Positions 53,985 through 63,875 of a stretch of 64,000 bases of DNA are shown here, piece by piece; position 1 is the first letter of the stretch, and every line of letters starts with the position of its first letter. Source of the stretch: Caprimulgus europaeus. Its lineage: Eukaryota; Chordata; Aves; Caprimulgiformes; Caprimulgidae. The notes below the pieces were generated by a model. It was not told where the DNA came from and did not search any database. It was given only the letters and a program-made list of their open reading frames with translations. The stretch spans positions 19,309,834 through 19,373,833 of the forward strand of contig OU015523.1 of assembly GCA_907165065.1 (NCBI GenBank), written 5' to 3'. The position numbers and the translations under genes were made by a program.

Positions 53985-54425
53985 TAGAATTATAGAATCA
54001 CAGAAAGGTGTGAGTTGGAAGGGACCTTAAAGGTCATCTAGTTCCAACCCCCCTGCCAGCAGCAGGGACACCTTCCACTACACCAGGTTGCTCAAAGCCT
54101 CTTCCAACCTGGCCTTCAACACTTCCAGGGAGGGGGCAGCCACAGCTTCTCTGGGCAACCTGTGCCAGTGTCTTATCACCCTCACAGGAAACAATTTCTT
54201 CCTCATATCTCATCTCATCATCTCAATCTCCCCTCTGCCAGCTTAAAGCCATTACCCCTTGCTCCATCACTCCCTGCCCTTGTCAAAAGTCCCTCCCCAG
54301 CCTTCCTGTAGCCCCTTCAGGTACTGGAAGGCAGCTAGAAGGTCTCCCTGGAGCCTTCTCTTCTCCAGGCTGAACAGCCCCAACTCTCTCAGCCTGTCCT
54401 CATAGAAGAGGTGCTCTAGCCCTAC
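53985..54425 (-). mobile_element. CR1 LINE fragment upstream of TAPBPL
   Basis: The plus strand begins 'gaattatagaatcacagaaa' and passes through 'gagttggaagggacctta' and 'cagggacaccttccactaca' into the reverse of the CR1 coding tail, ending about 'aggtgctctagccct'. Very similar to the opposite-strand copy at 57540-58112. Confidence 0.93.
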
Positions 54426-54944
54426 GCATAACTTCAGTAGGAAGAATTAATATTCCTTGTGAGGCTTTTCCAAGACAGATTTAAGTGGTGAGTGAGGATG
54501 GGATTGGGATGCAAGGGGTAAGTCTGTGTCAAGAACCTCTAATGTAGACAGCGCAGGGTGCTTCTTGGGCTGGGTGTCAGAAGTTGTACTGGAAGAGCTG
54601 GAGCTGGGGGTTATGGTGGTCTCATGCATGTGTGTATGCAGGACTCCAGCAGGCCACAGCACGGGTGGGTTTTGTTACTGCGGGCTGGCAAGACTGTGAA
54701 GAGAGGAACAGCCCAGCAGAGAAGCAGCTGTCTTCTCTCTGTGTATCTGAAAGACTGGGAAAAAGGCAGTAGTTAAAATGCCATCAGAGCTCATTCATTT
54801 CCTCTCCCATGACTTGATTTTTTTCCCATTATGTTTTTTTGCACAGAGTGGCAGCTGGTGGTGGCACCACATGTCACCAGGCTTATGGCGTTGGCCACGC
54901 AGCTCCAGAACAAAGTGTCTTCTACACAACTAAAGAAGGGTCTA

Positions 54945-55078
54945 GGGTGGGGGGTGGGGAGGGGGGGGAGGGGGGGGAGACGGGGGAAGAAAAAAAAAAG
55001 AAAAAGCAAAAAAAAGAAAGGAAAAAAAGAAAAATGGGGGGAAAAAAAGAACAAAAAAAAAGGAAAAACAAAACAAAC
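54945..55078. repeat. Purine-rich (G-run then A-rich) low-complexity tract
   Basis: About 134 bp almost without pyrimidines on the plus strand: long G runs broken by single A or T to about 54985, then A-runs with G interruptions. ORFs through it (Gly/Lys-rich) are artefacts. It sits about 300-400 bp before the TAPBPL start. Confidence 0.9.
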
Positions 55079-55382
55079 GGCTTCGACCTCCAAGTCTCTC
55101 ATGAAGGTAAAATTAGAAAAGCAAGGGGACAGAGATGTGACCGCTTTCAGAGGCTGCCCAGCAGGTCCAGAGACGATCTTGCAGGCAGAAGCAGGGTGGG
55201 AAAGGCTGATGGAATATTGACTCGAAGAGGCCAAAGCAGCCCAGCTGCAGGTTTGGGGATGCCCCTCGCTCCCAGCTGATGGCTCCCCGCTTCCCTGCGG
55301 CCTCGGGTGGCAAAGCAAGAGTTAACAGGTTTGCGGGTTGGGTGGTTTGGGTTTTTTTCTTTCCTTTCGGCTTTGCCAGAGC

Positions 55383-55394
55383 GAAAGTGAAACG
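55383..55394 (+). promoter_or_regulatory. ISRE/IRF element
   Basis: GAAAGTGAAACG, with the GAAANNGAAA core of IRF and ISGF3 sites, 79 bp before the TAPBPL ATG. Mammalian TAPBPL is interferon-gamma inducible (established), so this is the likely control site. Confidence 0.65.
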
Positions 55395-55473
55395 AACGAT
55401 CGCGAAGCTGCCGGTAGCCGGGGCCGGGGCTGCTTCCGCGGGGATTCCGGGGCTTGGGGGTGGCTGGGGCGGG

Positions 55474-55582
55474 ATGGTGCTGTGCGGAATCGCGGGGCTG
55501 TGCGGGACCGCCGTGCCGTGCAGGATCCCAGTGCTCTGCGGGATCGCGGGGCTTTGCGGGACCCTGCTGGCCCTGGCAGCGG
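55474..55582 (+). CDS. TAPBPL: TAPBPL exon 1, signal peptide
   Basis: Encodes [19 protein letters not shown] and a second [17 protein letters not shown], then one base of the next codon; donor GCGG|GTGAGC-type (GT at 55583-55584). Hydrophobic and Cys-rich, with LALAA before the probable signal peptidase site. The two halves are an 18-residue tandem duplication. Confidence 0.88.
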
Positions 55583-58500
55583 GTGAGCAGCGGGGCGGGG
55601 GCCGGAGCTCCTCCTGCACTCACCTCCCCACCCCACCCCACTGAGGGTCTCCCTGTGAAAACTAGGGCCTTTCCAAAGACCAGTTCTGTTGCAGCGGAGG
55701 GTAGTGCGGGGCTGCAGGGCTCCAGTGCCAGCAGGGCTGGGAGAACAAGCCCAATGTGGCAGGCAGCCCCCAGCCTCCCGGTTACTTCTCCCTCCTCACC
55801 ACCCTGGATAAACTTATGTACTTTTCTCTGTTGTTTCAATGCAGGAGGGTTCATGCATTCACCTGCTTCTTTTCCCTCCCTAAAGGGTCAGCGCCTCCAT
55901 TTCGCAAGGTGGACATCACCCTGGGCTGCTCCTACCTGGGGGAAGATGGAGGAGGTTTGTTGCGTGTCTTTGGTGGCTCAACCTCCGAGCATCCTGCTAC
56001 CCTCGTGCTGAGGGCTGTCAGTGTCAGAGATGATGGGAACTTGGATGATGTAACTGAGTACAAAGTGCCACAGGAAAATCCTGACTCCTCTTCTCCTATT
56101 GTCTTTGAAGTCTCAGGTAAGTGAGAGAGCTGGGGTGGAGGAGCTGCCATCAGGGTTTTGGCCACTTATGTGCACCAGGCTTCTACAAAGTTTTTCTTTA
56201 ACAGGGTTTAGACAGTTTGTGAATGACCACTAAGCTTTCACACATTATTTCCTGAATTCAACAATTGAGACTTTGAGAGGACATCCTGGGTTGCATCTTA
56301 AAGGTCTGGTTTATTGATGGCTCTGAGACATTTTTAGAGAGAGAGATGAAGGTCCAGCAGGATCCACTAGCTTGGGTCCAAGCTCTCTTTCAAGTGGAGT
56401 GAACGGACTGGGCATGGATGAGTTCAAGCACACTACAGCCAGGCTACAGTCAGGCATGGCAGACATTGAGTTAGTCCCCAGTGATGCCCATGGAAAGCGT
56501 GTAGGTCACTAGGAAGCTTACACCTACACTCAAGCCCATGCTGTGATTGAAGGCACAGAAACAGTGTGCATCCAGTATGTCCAGACCCGCCACTCCTGCC
56601 TTCTTGCCACCCTTTCTTCCCTTACCTGGGATGCTTCAGTGTCCCCTTTCTTTCTGGATTCAGGCCTAAACTGAATAAACATCGCAAGTCTTTACTGGGC
56701 ATTTCACACACCCAGCTCAGTGGGTGTACACTGGGCTTACACACACAGAGCACATCCACAGCTAAAGAGAATCTGTTCTGTTTATTCTCCTTTCCTAACG
56801 GCTTCCTTTGCCCACAGGGAACTCTGTGCACTCTTGCTAGATAAAATACAGCCAACAAGCTGAGGGATGCAAGACGGTCATGACAAGCCTCTCATATTCT
56901 TTGCATCTATTAAGCCTAGCCTGGCATTTCTGGGCTCTGTCTGACCCCTGCAGTGCATGATGCTTCTCCAAAATAATGTGACATCTTGCACTTTATTTTC
57001 CCTTTTGGATACCAGTGGATAAACCTTTTCCTCTATCCCCACAGCCCAGTCGGTGTCCATCCCACACGCAGAGTCCTTGCTGCACGCTGACTGTGATGGG
57101 GAGGAGGTGAACTGTGAGATCTCTCCGTACAGCTCCCAGGGGGCTGGCGAGGGACCCCACCGTCCCTCCTGGTTCATGGCCACGCTCCAGCTCTCCAGCG
57201 GGATCAGTATCGCCCTGGTGCTCAGAGGCCCTCACTGCTGCAGCCGGGAGGAAGAGGAGGAGCACGATGCAACACTGCACCCAAAGCTGAGGATTCCTAT
57301 GAGCAAGGAGGGGACAGTGCTGACCACAGGTGATCAGGTGGCCCGGGGTGCCCCCACAGCACCAAGGGACATGAAGGGAGGGGAGCCTGCCTCCCCAAGA
57401 GTCCCATGCCCCACCTCTCACCAGGAACTGAGGGCTGACGGGAGTTGAAAGGGAAAGGAAAAGTTGAAAGGAAAAAGGGGTCATGGATATTGCCCCTCCC
57501 ACGCCCCTGTCAAGGTTTTCTATGCCCCAGCCCCTGAGGATGACAAGGCTCTTCTCTCCCCCTCTATTCTGCTCTTGTGAGACCCCACCTGCAGCACTGT
57601 GTCCAGTTCTGGGGCCCCCACAATAAGAAGGACATGGACCTACTGGAGTGGGTCCAGAGGAGGCCATGAGGATGATCAGAGGGCTGGAGCACCTCTCCTA
57701 TGAGGACAGGCTGAGAGAGTTGGGGCTCTTCAGCCTGGAGAAGAGAAAGCTCAGGGGAGACCTTCTAGTGGCCTTCCAGTAACTGAGGGGGCTCCAGGAA
57801 GGCTGGGGAGGGACTTTTGACAAGGGCAGGGAGTGATGGAGCAAGGGGTAATGGCTTTAAACTGGCAGAGGGGAGATTGAGATGACATATGACGAAGAAA
57901 TTGTTTCCTATGAAGGTGGTGAGACACTGGCCCAGGTTGCCCAGAGAAGCTGTGGCTGCCCCCTCCCTGGAAGTGTTCAAGGCCAGGCTGGATGAGGCTT
58001 TGAGCAACCTGGTGTAGTGGAAGGTGTCCCTGCTGCTGGCAGGGGGGTTGGAACTGGATGAGCTTTAAGGTCCCTTCCAACCCAAACCAGTCTATAATTC
58101 TATGATTCTATGATGTGGACTTGGTGTTTGCCCATCTCCCTGCCCCGCTAACCCCACCAGGCTGGCTTCCTCCAGCATTTCAGTCCCCATGACCCCTGGG
58201 ACATTACATAGGGTGCCTGTGCCTCCTCGTCCTCCTCCTCTAGGTGGTGACTTGATTGCCAGCCCTGCCACCAGCCCTTCCCACATGAGGGTGCCTTCTT
58301 TAATGACATCTGTTTGACTCTCTGTTTGCCTGTGCTTTTCTTTCTGTTTCTAGTTGAATTTCAATCATCATCATGCAACACTTCACTGCGCACACATCTT
58401 GGCAGCTCAGTCACCCTTGACTGCCACTTTGCCTTGGCTCCCAGCTCCTCGATCTCCTCCCTGGAGTGGAGGAGGCAGCACCGAGGCAGCGGCCATAGCC

Positions 58501-60304
58501 TTTTCTGGTACCAGGTGGGAAGCACAGGCCCAGCAGCACTGCCAAAAGTCCACGTGGATGTGACAGGGCTGCTGGAGAGTGGAGATGCATCGCTTAACCT
58601 GCAAGGAGTGAGCATGGGAGATGAAGGGACGTACATCTGTTTGGTGTCCACCCCACTGTACCAGGCCCAGCACACCATCCAGCTGCGTGTGGCCGGTGAG
58701 GAAGGCAAACTCCTGGGGGCAAAAGGAGTCTCGTGTCCATAGGTGCTGAAACTTCGCCCTGCACGCTCTAACCCGTCACTCCCAACTTTCATTGTGACAA
58801 GCAGCTTGTCTTGTGGATGGGGATTTCTGTAACCAGCTAACAGTAAGTCAGTTCCTTGTTTATCTCCTCCAGAACCTCCAAGAGTTCATATGATTCCAGC
58901 AGTGGTGTCATTCGAGAGAGATGTGATGACTACTCTGACCTGCAACATTGCTGGTTATTACCCCCTGGATGTCTCAGTGAGCTGGACACAGAAGACTCTG
59001 GAGGATGAAGTGGAAATCCCTCTCTCCAACGTACATTTCTCCAGTCACCGGCAAAGTCGAGATGGCACCTACAGCATCACCTCCTACCTCAGCATCAGCT
59101 CAGCCACAGCGCAGGCACCAGCCACCTACAGCTGCCATGTTTCACACGTGGCCCTGGCAGAGCCCATCTCTGTGAGTGCCCAGCTTAAGGTACCAGGTAA
59201 GTGTCAGGGGCAGAGGGGTGAGTTCTTCATCCCTCCCAGACCTCCTTCCACCTCATCTACCCACTGCAGAGATGAAAACCTCCAAGTCACACCACACCTG
59301 CCTGTTTCTGCCTGCTTTCCTTCTGGTGTCCTCTCATACCCATCCTCTTCATCCTGCTCTTTTGCTTTCACTTCCTCAGCCTTTATTTCACTCCCTGAAG
59401 CTTTTGGGGCAGCAAGTATTTAATTTCCTTCAGGGGAAAAGAGATTTTACAACCAAAAGTGGAGCAACAGAGCAAAAGTTTGTAGCGCATGGGCTGGAGC
59501 CCACTGGACAGGCACAAGAAGACAGCCATGCCCCAAGGAGTTAGACGCCCAGCTGGACTTGATGTTCAGCTGGAGGGCGATGCTGCTCAGGAACTATAGT
59601 CCTGACAGCACAAAAAATCCTTCTTCCCATTGGAGCTGTTGGGGTTCTCACTCTCCCTGCTGATGGGAGATTGCTCCTGTGTCTCCTCCTGACCCAGCAG
59701 GGAAAAGCAAGTGATACTGCAGTTTAAAAAGTTACAACACATAAGTCCAGCCAGTATAACTGGCCCTGGGTCTGTGTAGCTTTAGCTCACGTGTGTTGTG
59801 TCACATCTGTGTACCTGACAGTAGTATGCACATGGACACTTGCTGGGAGAGGTTGTTTAACTGTGACAATTAGATGGCTGCTCCGCCACTCCAGCCAACC
59901 TGACATCTCTGATTCTCCTCTTCCCCTGCAGAGCAAATGGGATCAGAAGGACTGATGGGGGGTTTCATTGCAACCATCATTTTTGTTGTTGTCCTCTTCA
60001 TTGTGCTCAGGAGAAGAGCAGGTAGGAGTTTAAAATGCTGGGCCACTTTCTTCATGGGTGAGATGCAGAGAGGAGCATCTTCCTCTCCCCTGCACCCCCT
60101 CTCAGGAGAGATGGAGGTCAGGATATCCTGGGAGGGACAGGTGGGGAGTGGACGAGCTGGAGACTCATTTCTGTTGGAAGGTGGCATGAGGTGATGTTTT
60201 GCACCGCTTTGGTCTTCCTGCATCTCACTTCTTTTTTTCTTTTTTTTCCTCCCTCCTTTTCAGTTAAACGAAGGTCTGAGCAACTTCTAAGGGCTTCAGA
60301 ATAG
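55474..60304 (+). CDS. TAPBPL: TAPBPL (TAPBPR), tapasin-related MHC class I peptide editor
   Basis: Type I membrane glycoprotein of ER and Golgi that binds MHC class I, exchanges peptides and recruits UGGT1. Seven exons, all joined in phase 1: 55474-55582, 55886-56116, 57045-57329, 58354-58695, 58873-59196, 59932-60021 and 60264-60304. They give about 473 residues (human 468). In order: a 36-residue signal segment; an N-terminal tapasin domain ([14 protein letters not shown], then [20 protein letters not shown] with the Cys matching human TAPBPR Cys94 at residue about 130); an IgV domain (Cys 232 and 304, [19 protein letters not shown]); an IgC1 domain (Cys 346 and 410, [14 protein letters not shown]); a transmembrane helix at about 438-456; and a 13-residue tail. 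Classical tapasin is excluded by the TAPBPR-type HADC and DVSVSW motifs. The ATG has a good Kozak context (GGCGGGATGG). Confidence 0.96.
55886..56116 (+). CDS. TAPBPL: TAPBPL exon 2, N-terminal domain
   Basis: Encodes (GS)[16 protein letters not shown] through SSPIVFEVS, donor TCAG|GTAAGT. The acceptor is ambiguous: TAAAG at 55885 or GTCAG at 55891. Both keep the frame and differ by two residues. I give the upstream one; the downstream CAG is nearer to consensus. Confidence 0.88.
57045..57329 (+). CDS. TAPBPL: TAPBPL exon 3, N-terminal domain
   Basis: 285 nt between CCCCACAG|CC and ACAG|GTGATC. Encodes [48 protein letters not shown] and [15 protein letters not shown] pair and an acidic run ([12 protein letters not shown]) stand where human has a shorter neutral loop. 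Confidence 0.94.
57540..58112 (+). mobile_element. CR1 LINE fragment in TAPBPL intron 3
   Basis: Begins near 'gacaaggctcttctctccc', includes 'gagaccccacctgcagcact' and 'gaggatgatcagagggctgg', and ends with 'gtctataattctatgattct'. In the sense orientation of TAPBPL. 5'-truncated; reading frame broken. Confidence 0.94.
58354..58695 (+). CDS. TAPBPL: TAPBPL exon 4, IgV domain
   Basis: 342 nt between TTTCTAG|TT and GCCG|GTGAGG. Encodes [49 protein letters not shown] and [19 protein letters not shown]. It has a sequon NTS at residue 217 beside an unpaired-looking Cys216. Confidence 0.95.
58873..59196 (+). CDS. TAPBPL: TAPBPL exon 5, IgC1 domain
   Basis: 324 nt between CCTCCAG|AA and CCAG|GTAAGT. 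Encodes [51 protein letters not shown] and [13 protein letters not shown], the C1-type fold that contacts the class I alpha-3 domain. Confidence 0.95.
59932..60021 (+). CDS. TAPBPL: TAPBPL exon 6, transmembrane segment
   Basis: 90 nt between CCTGCAG|AG and GCAG|GTAGGA. Encodes [18 protein letters not shown] and [12 protein letters not shown], a single membrane helix followed by a basic stop-transfer motif. Confidence 0.93.
60264..60304 (+). CDS. TAPBPL: TAPBPL exon 7, cytoplasmic tail and stop
   Basis: After TTTTCAG the frame gives [13 protein letters not shown] and TAG (60302-60304). The tail is short (13 residues) and has no KKXX retrieval signal. Human TAPBPR has a longer tail, so an alternative last exon is possible. 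Confidence 0.82.
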
Positions 60305-60636
60305 AGGAAAACTTTGTGTCACCCATCTGCAGTCCTTTGTCTCCTGTCCCTTGATACATCCTGCTCAGGAGAGCCAGCCCCATCCAAATATTACCAGAGC
60401 TATGGGTCGGTACGGGAGGGCTGGGGATGCCTTGGTGGAGGAGCTGAGTGACAGTTCAGACCTGGTCTCACAGAAAAGCATATCTTCATCTCGGGAGGGC
60501 AACATCAACAGCCTCAGCTCTGTGCTGGGATGCTGCATCACAGGCACCATGCAGACATTCTTAGAAATGCCTCTTCTCTGGTTTCAGGGAAAATTAAGCT
60601 GTCTATAAGTGAATGTTTGTATGACTGTATGTATAG

Positions 60637-60642
60637 AATAAA
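60637..60642 (+). other. TAPBPL poly(A) signal
   Basis: AATAAA, 333 bp after the stop codon, immediately before a CR1 tail. This gives a compact 3' UTR of about 350 bp. Confidence 0.65.
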
Positions 60643-60644
60643 TC

Positions 60645-60744
60645 ATAGATTCATAGAATGGTTTGGGTTGGAAGGGACTTTTAAAGGCCAACTAGTCCAA
60701 CCCCCCTGCAGTGAGCAGGGACATCTTCCACTAGATCAAAGCCA
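60645..60744 (-). mobile_element. CR1 LINE 3'-end fragment
   Basis: 'catagattcatagaatggtt', 'gggttggaagggactttt' and 'agtccaacccccctgcagtg', about 100 bp, directly after the TAPBPL poly(A) signal and directly before an LTR fragment. Confidence 0.92.
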
Positions 60745-61224
60745 GCGTGTTTGGCTGTTCACAGCTGCATCAGGACTGGGAGGGAGAAGTGTAGTGAACA
60801 GCAAAACCCAAAACTGGCATTTGGACGTGCCAATGAAATATTCCAGATCATATCATGTCATGTCAGTATATTAACTGGGGCTGACTGGAAGATGGGGTAT
60901 TCTCTCAGGCATTGCTTGGGCTCAGTCTTCTGGGGTTTCAGTTTCAGGACTGTCTCTGCTCCGGGATCGCTGGCTGGCACAGGCTGGCAGTGGTCAGTGG
61001 GTGGTGAGCACTGTGTATCACTCATTTGTATATTGTGTTATCACTGTTATCATTATCATTTTATTTTAATGAGTAAATATTTTTTATCTCAACCCATGAG
61101 TTTGCTTGCCCTTTTCCTTCCAATTCTCTCCCCTAGTCCCTGGGTGAGGGAGGGGGAGGGTAAGAGAGCAGGATGTGTTTGGCTGCAAGGTGCAAGCAAA
61201 AAGGGTTGCTTGCAAACCACCACA
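60745..61224 (+). mobile_element. ERV LTR, 5'-truncated
   Basis: Same family and orientation as 31777-32373. It shares 'gaagtgtagtgaacagcaaa', 'gtgccaatgaaatattccag', 'ttaactggggctgactgg', 'tattctctcaggcattgctt' and a tail 'tgtttggctgc...aaccaccaca'. The first roughly 150 bp of the LTR are missing. Confidence 0.75.
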
Positions 61225-63870
61225 GTCCTTGTTCAACTCCCAGACCACCACACCGCCTAACAGGGAATTTGAGGGTAACATTTAGAAATCTTGTATATAA
61301 CCAACAGGCAAAAAAAAAAAAGCAGAAGGAAGGTGTGGATGGAAAGGATGTATATGGCACATAATAAAAGTAAGAATTTACAAAGCACACAAGGTGATAT
61401 GGATGTTCAAAATAATACGGAAAAACTGGATTGCTGCAAGTGCTAACAACACTTGGAAGGAGTTTTTTCAAAATACATTGAAAACCGAGAAATTCTAGCA
61501 ATGGCCTAGGCTCCTAGCAGGTGGATATAAGTAAAACTGTTGATAGAGAAGAATTTGCTGGAGGCTTTTTGATACAGAGAAGATAGTTGGTTGTCTGCAG
61601 AAAGAAACAGAATTGTGTATTCATACTACAGGAGAATGGTAAACAACTTCATAATCTATTTGCAAACTGAGGAAGGTTTTAACACCATCTATTAAGTGTA
61701 AGTATTTGCAGATCGATAACAAAGAGTATTTGCATCTCAGAATCATAAAAGTTTTAGCTGAGGTGGCACCTGGTCCAATGGAGTTAGGTATTTAAAAATC
61801 TTGGCATACTAGAGAAATCCTAAGAGCTTGGAAGACCACGTTGTGCCAATGTTCACAGAGAAAAAGTGAGACAACACCAAAAACTGATATATGGTTCCAC
61901 AGTAATAATCATAGGTAAGAGAGTGTGAAGTTACTACAAGTTACATAACAAAGGCTTCAACAATGAAAATAACATTAATAATTTAGTATGGGTTTTTTAA
62001 AAAAAAAAGTTGAGAAACAAACCTGACTTCATTCTTTGAGGAAATAGCACATTTGGTTAATAAAAACACTCATGCAGATTGAACAAGCCAAGAAATTCGT
62101 CAGTTCTGCAGAAAAAAATCGCTGCTGAAATTGTGCACCTCTACAAGAACTGTGCTGTTTAGTATTTGTGTCAGGAGATGCAATTATAAAAAATATTGTT
62201 CATAAAATTTGCAAATGGCAAGATCAGTAGCTAAAGTGGGGGGAGTTCTTCAGATCAAGACAAGTCATCTGGCCAGCTGAACGTACCCAAACAAGATAAG
62301 ATGCTCAGGAATGCCAGTGGAGTCTCCTCAGGTACTAGACCACCACATTGTCTCGATGCCATTGATCCACAAATCCCTATCAGTTGCCTGACCTGGGGGA
62401 ACACATAAGAGTGACCATGGGCAGAATGTAACTGCTGGTGGAAGGACTTTTTGCTTGTATCATGTCCTCTTCATTTTTCAATGTGTTACCAATAAATAAG
62501 TATTTTTTGTTCCAATGGTTGTCTTCTGTCAGAGCAAAACAACAGGACCAATTAGGAAGGTCAGAAAATGCCTTACAGGAAGAACTTTGAGGCATTACTC
62601 TGGTCTTATTAAATCAGTATCAAACACACCACAGAAAATACAGAGTACTTGTGGCACTGTAACCTGCAGAGAAAGGCACAGCGAAACCCAACAGCTGCAA
62701 GATATATTTAGGCATGTTCAGAGTAGAATAAGACATAATACACTCAGCAGTGATGATGATTGTCCTAGACATCTGTCCATAAAAGTGGTAGACTATCTCT
62801 CAAAGTCTTCAAATAAAGACCAGGTTACTTTTTTCAAGCTGTCCTTTAATAATAATTTAAAAAATAAAAACTGGATAGCATCAGTTAAAAGAGACACTGG
62901 GAAAAATTCCAAGGTCTGTGTCACACATGAAGTGAGAGCTGGTGGTTTGTCTGCCTTTTTGGCCTATAAATCGACATAAAGGAAAGAAAAATCATGGAGA
63001 GATGGAAGAAATGCCTTAGGAGTAGCTGTATTCCTCATAAGGAGAGATATACCATGGCACTAGATTTAATTTAACTGCCTGCTCTCTGATGCTCCTCATT
63101 AGAGTTGCTATGGGGAGTCCACAATTACTGTGTCCCTGAAGGTCTCAAGCTGAATTTAAACTACAAGAGCAAGCAAGCATATACCCTAAAACAGAAAAAG
63201 TAACACTTACTGATAAGCAAATTGACCTTGTGTTTAAAAACAATTATTTTTATTTTAAAAATTTATTTATATTTTAAATATAAAATATTTATTACAGAAA
63301 ATGCCACTAAAAGACTAAAAGTTCATCAAGGATAAAGCTGATTGCATTAGAAAGACACAGATATATAACAGTATATGTTCTGTGTCTCTGGGAGATAGCC
63401 ATGCTGCCTTCCAAGGTCGAACGTGCTGTGGCCAAGTGCCACATGGCATCACTGCCTGGCCACGTGAACTGAGAAGCAGGAATCTGGTCATCACCTGATT
63501 AACTGTGAGGCAGACCAACCTGTTGTAAGGCATACTGTGACAATACAAATAAATATTACATTTAGGTGTTTAAAATTAGTGCTTTAGGAGATAGAAGACA
63601 TTAAATTTGATACAGATTTTGTCAGCCTGCAAAATATAAGATTAGGTTCTTGGCACTTCAGTTAACATAAGATTATTTAGGGGCTTTGGTTGCATTGTGT
63701 TGTGAATATGGACAAGCCCAAACTTCTAATGTGGTATTGAAAGAGCAGTCATTTTGCAAACAATAAAGCCAAGCGCAAGATTGTCTTTTCCACATAGGTT
63801 CCCCTTGTTTCATTATGCCTCTGCTCATTCAATTTAAGCTACCAAAATAGATCCATCAGTCTAACTACAT
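61225..63870. other. Region downstream of TAPBPL without a recognised gene
   Basis: AT-rich, 2.6 kb. A poly-A run lies at about 61309 and a T7A10 tract at about 61993. The only notable content is the open frame at 62515-62979, listed separately. Confidence 0.6.
62515..62979 (+). CDS. Unassigned ORF or possible terminal exon
   Basis: 154 codons (stop TAA), the longest open frame in this AT-rich region. I do not recognise the product. It is basic in its first part (SKTTGPIRKVRKC), then polar with HSETQQLQDIFRHVQ, SSDDDCPRHLSIKVVDYL and VCVTHEVRAGGLSAF. A polypyrimidine stretch ending TTCTGTCAG at 62531 would make a plausible splice acceptor (in frame, AGC AAA ACA), so it could be the last exon of an unidentified gene. 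Equally, an open frame of this length can arise by chance. No membrane segment or known motif. Confidence 0.2.
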   Translation: MVVFCQSKTTGPIRKVRKCLTGRTLRHYSGLIKSVSNTPQKIQSTCGTVTCRERHSETQQLQDIFRHVQSRIRHNTLSSDDDCPRHLSIKVVDYLSKSSNKDQVTFFKLSFNNNLKNKNWIASVKRDTGKNSKVCVTHEVRAGGLSAFLAYKST

Positions 63871-63875
63871 TGGTT

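Larger units (their letters stand above)
55260..55610 (+). promoter_or_regulatory. TAPBPL promoter and small CpG-rich region
   Basis: GC- and CpG-rich stretch around the first TAPBPL exon, distinct from its flanks. It includes the interferon-type element at 55383-55394 and the start codon at 55474. No TATA box was found at a suitable distance. Confidence 0.7.

Noticed and set aside
54839-55279. Lys/Gly-rich ORFs before TAPBPL, and an acceptor-like site at 54846
   Set aside because: They run through the purine low-complexity tract. The short stretch before it (WQLVVAPHVTRLMALATQ) is not recognisable and has no supported donor.
57751-58080. 109-codon minus-strand ORF, also 31299-31520 plus
   Set aside because: Antisense frames of CR1 tails; the two translate to almost the same sequence because the repeats match.
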